This document shows positions 6,027 through 6,216 of a DNA stretch of 6,216 bases, in pieces. Source of the DNA: an uncultured Pseudomonadota bacterium (GTDB lineage: Bacteria > Myxococcota_A > UBA796 > CAJQPC01). A program made the position numbers and the translations under genes. The stretch covers positions 1 to 6,216 of the forward strand of contig CALGIB010000599.1 in the NCBI GenBank assembly GCA_937915955.1, written 5' to 3'. Every line of letters starts with the position of its first letter. Position 1 is the first letter of the stretch. The notes under the pieces were generated by a model. The model was not told the DNA's origin. It saw nothing but the letters and a program-made list of their open reading frames with translations, and ran no database searches.

Positions 6027-6099
6027 TGCCACCCCCCTCGCCCGAAGTCGGTCGCTCGCAGGTCGCGACCCGAGGAAAAGACCTGCCCCCTGTTCCTCC

Positions 6100-6113
6100 G
6101 AAGCTTCGGCTTC
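6100..6113 (+). other. 5-bp hairpin with UUCG tetraloop closed by C-G
   Basis: GAAGC-TTCG-GCTTC folds as a stem with the extra-stable C(UUCG)G loop on the plus strand. It lies in the non-coding region between the 17-bp inverted repeat and the terminator-like hairpin. It may be part of a transcript 3' end or of a small structured RNA; the sequence alone does not say which. It could also be chance in GC-rich DNA. Confidence 0.35.
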
Positions 6114-6130
6114 ACCTTCGTCGTTCGTCG

Positions 6131-6160
6131 GCCGCCCCGGGATGTCCTCGGGGCGGCTTT
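6131..6160 (+). terminator. Terminator-like hairpin followed by TTT
   Basis: Arms 6131-6139 (GCCGCCCCG) and 6149-6157 (CGGGGCGGC) form a 9-bp GC-rich stem, extended by a G-U pair to a 7-nt loop, and TTT follows at 6158-6160. This is the only hairpin in the window with a T-tract, and the T-tract orients it to the plus strand. It would end read-through from the beta-helix gene, or a short RNA starting after 6026. Confidence 0.6.
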
Positions 6161-6207
6161 CGATCGTGTGGAGGGCGCTCGATCCGCTCCCGGTGCCAGT
6201 CTTTGTG

Positions 6208-6213
6208 TAGGCT
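6208..6213 (+). promoter_or_regulatory. Possible -10 element TAGGCT for a gene starting just beyond the right edge
   Basis: TAGGCT is identical to the pilT -10 hexamer and follows the terminator-like hairpin by about 50 nt. If the 6-nt spacing seen for the two divergent genes holds, a start codon would lie at about 6220, just outside the window. No good -35 is seen (CGCTCC at 17 nt), so the call is tentative. Confidence 0.3.
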
Positions 6214-6216
6214 GCC

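Noticed and set aside
3534..6032. 832-codon open frame on the minus strand
   Set aside because: It lies antisense to the beta-helix/MopE gene. Its product is a low-complexity Val/Ala/Gly/Asp mixture with no domain, while the plus strand has a clear domain order, signal peptide and Shine-Dalgarno. Such long shadows are expected at this GC content.
5759..6115. 118-codon minus-strand frame covering the right non-coding region
   Set aside because: It mostly mirrors the 3' end of the beta-helix gene. It includes the minisatellite read backwards and the inverted repeat. It has no Shine-Dalgarno or recognisable domain.

Overview
This is a compact, very GC-rich bacterial window with strong third-position G/C bias. 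It probably comes from a Myxococcota/Deltaproteobacteria-like organism, possibly uncultured. The main support is the last large protein, which combines a right-handed beta-helix, MopE-type Asp/Cys repeats and a C-terminal Cys-hydrophobic-Arg tail resembling MYXO-CTERM sorting tags. A type IV pilus retraction ATPase fits the same assignment. The taxonomy is inferred from protein style only.

Layout. Minus strand, left: a short RluA-family pseudouridine synthase (988 to 410) overlaps by 13 nt the start of a TMTC-like GT-C membrane glycosyltransferase (422 leftwards, cut by the window edge). A 57-bp divergent intergenic region (989-1045) separates this pair from a plus-strand cluster. That cluster is pilT (1046-2134), a thiS-like sulfur carrier gene (2131-2331) and a polytopic membrane protein (2324-3709), each overlapping the next by 4-8 nt. 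After a 97-nt gap with a strong Shine-Dalgarno comes the large secreted beta-helix/MopE-repeat protein (3807-5975). The last 241 bases (5976-6216) appear non-coding. They hold a perfect 17-bp inverted repeat just after the stop codon, a UUCG-tetraloop hairpin, a terminator-like hairpin followed by TTT, and a promoter-like -10 element at the right edge.

How the genes fit together. PilT powers pilus retraction in the cytoplasm. ThiS would carry sulfur for thiamine synthesis, or for another sulfur-transfer pathway, because no thiamine partner genes are in view. Two multipass membrane proteins of GT-C type lie on either side of pilT, and the beta-helix protein is probably exported to the surface. 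A surface theme (pilus, glycosylation, sorted surface protein) is possible but is inferred from proximity.

The most notable signals are three. First, both genes flanking the divergent region have a TAnGCT -10-like hexamer exactly 6 nt before the start codon, which suggests leaderless transcripts; the same hexamer recurs at the right edge. Second, an in-frame 9-bp minisatellite (about 4.7 copies) encodes a Thr-Ser-Pro linker inside the C-terminal sorting tail. Third, a thiS-like gene is embedded by overlaps between pilT and a membrane protein. I found no CRISPR array, tRNA, rRNA, transposase or clear novel defence system.
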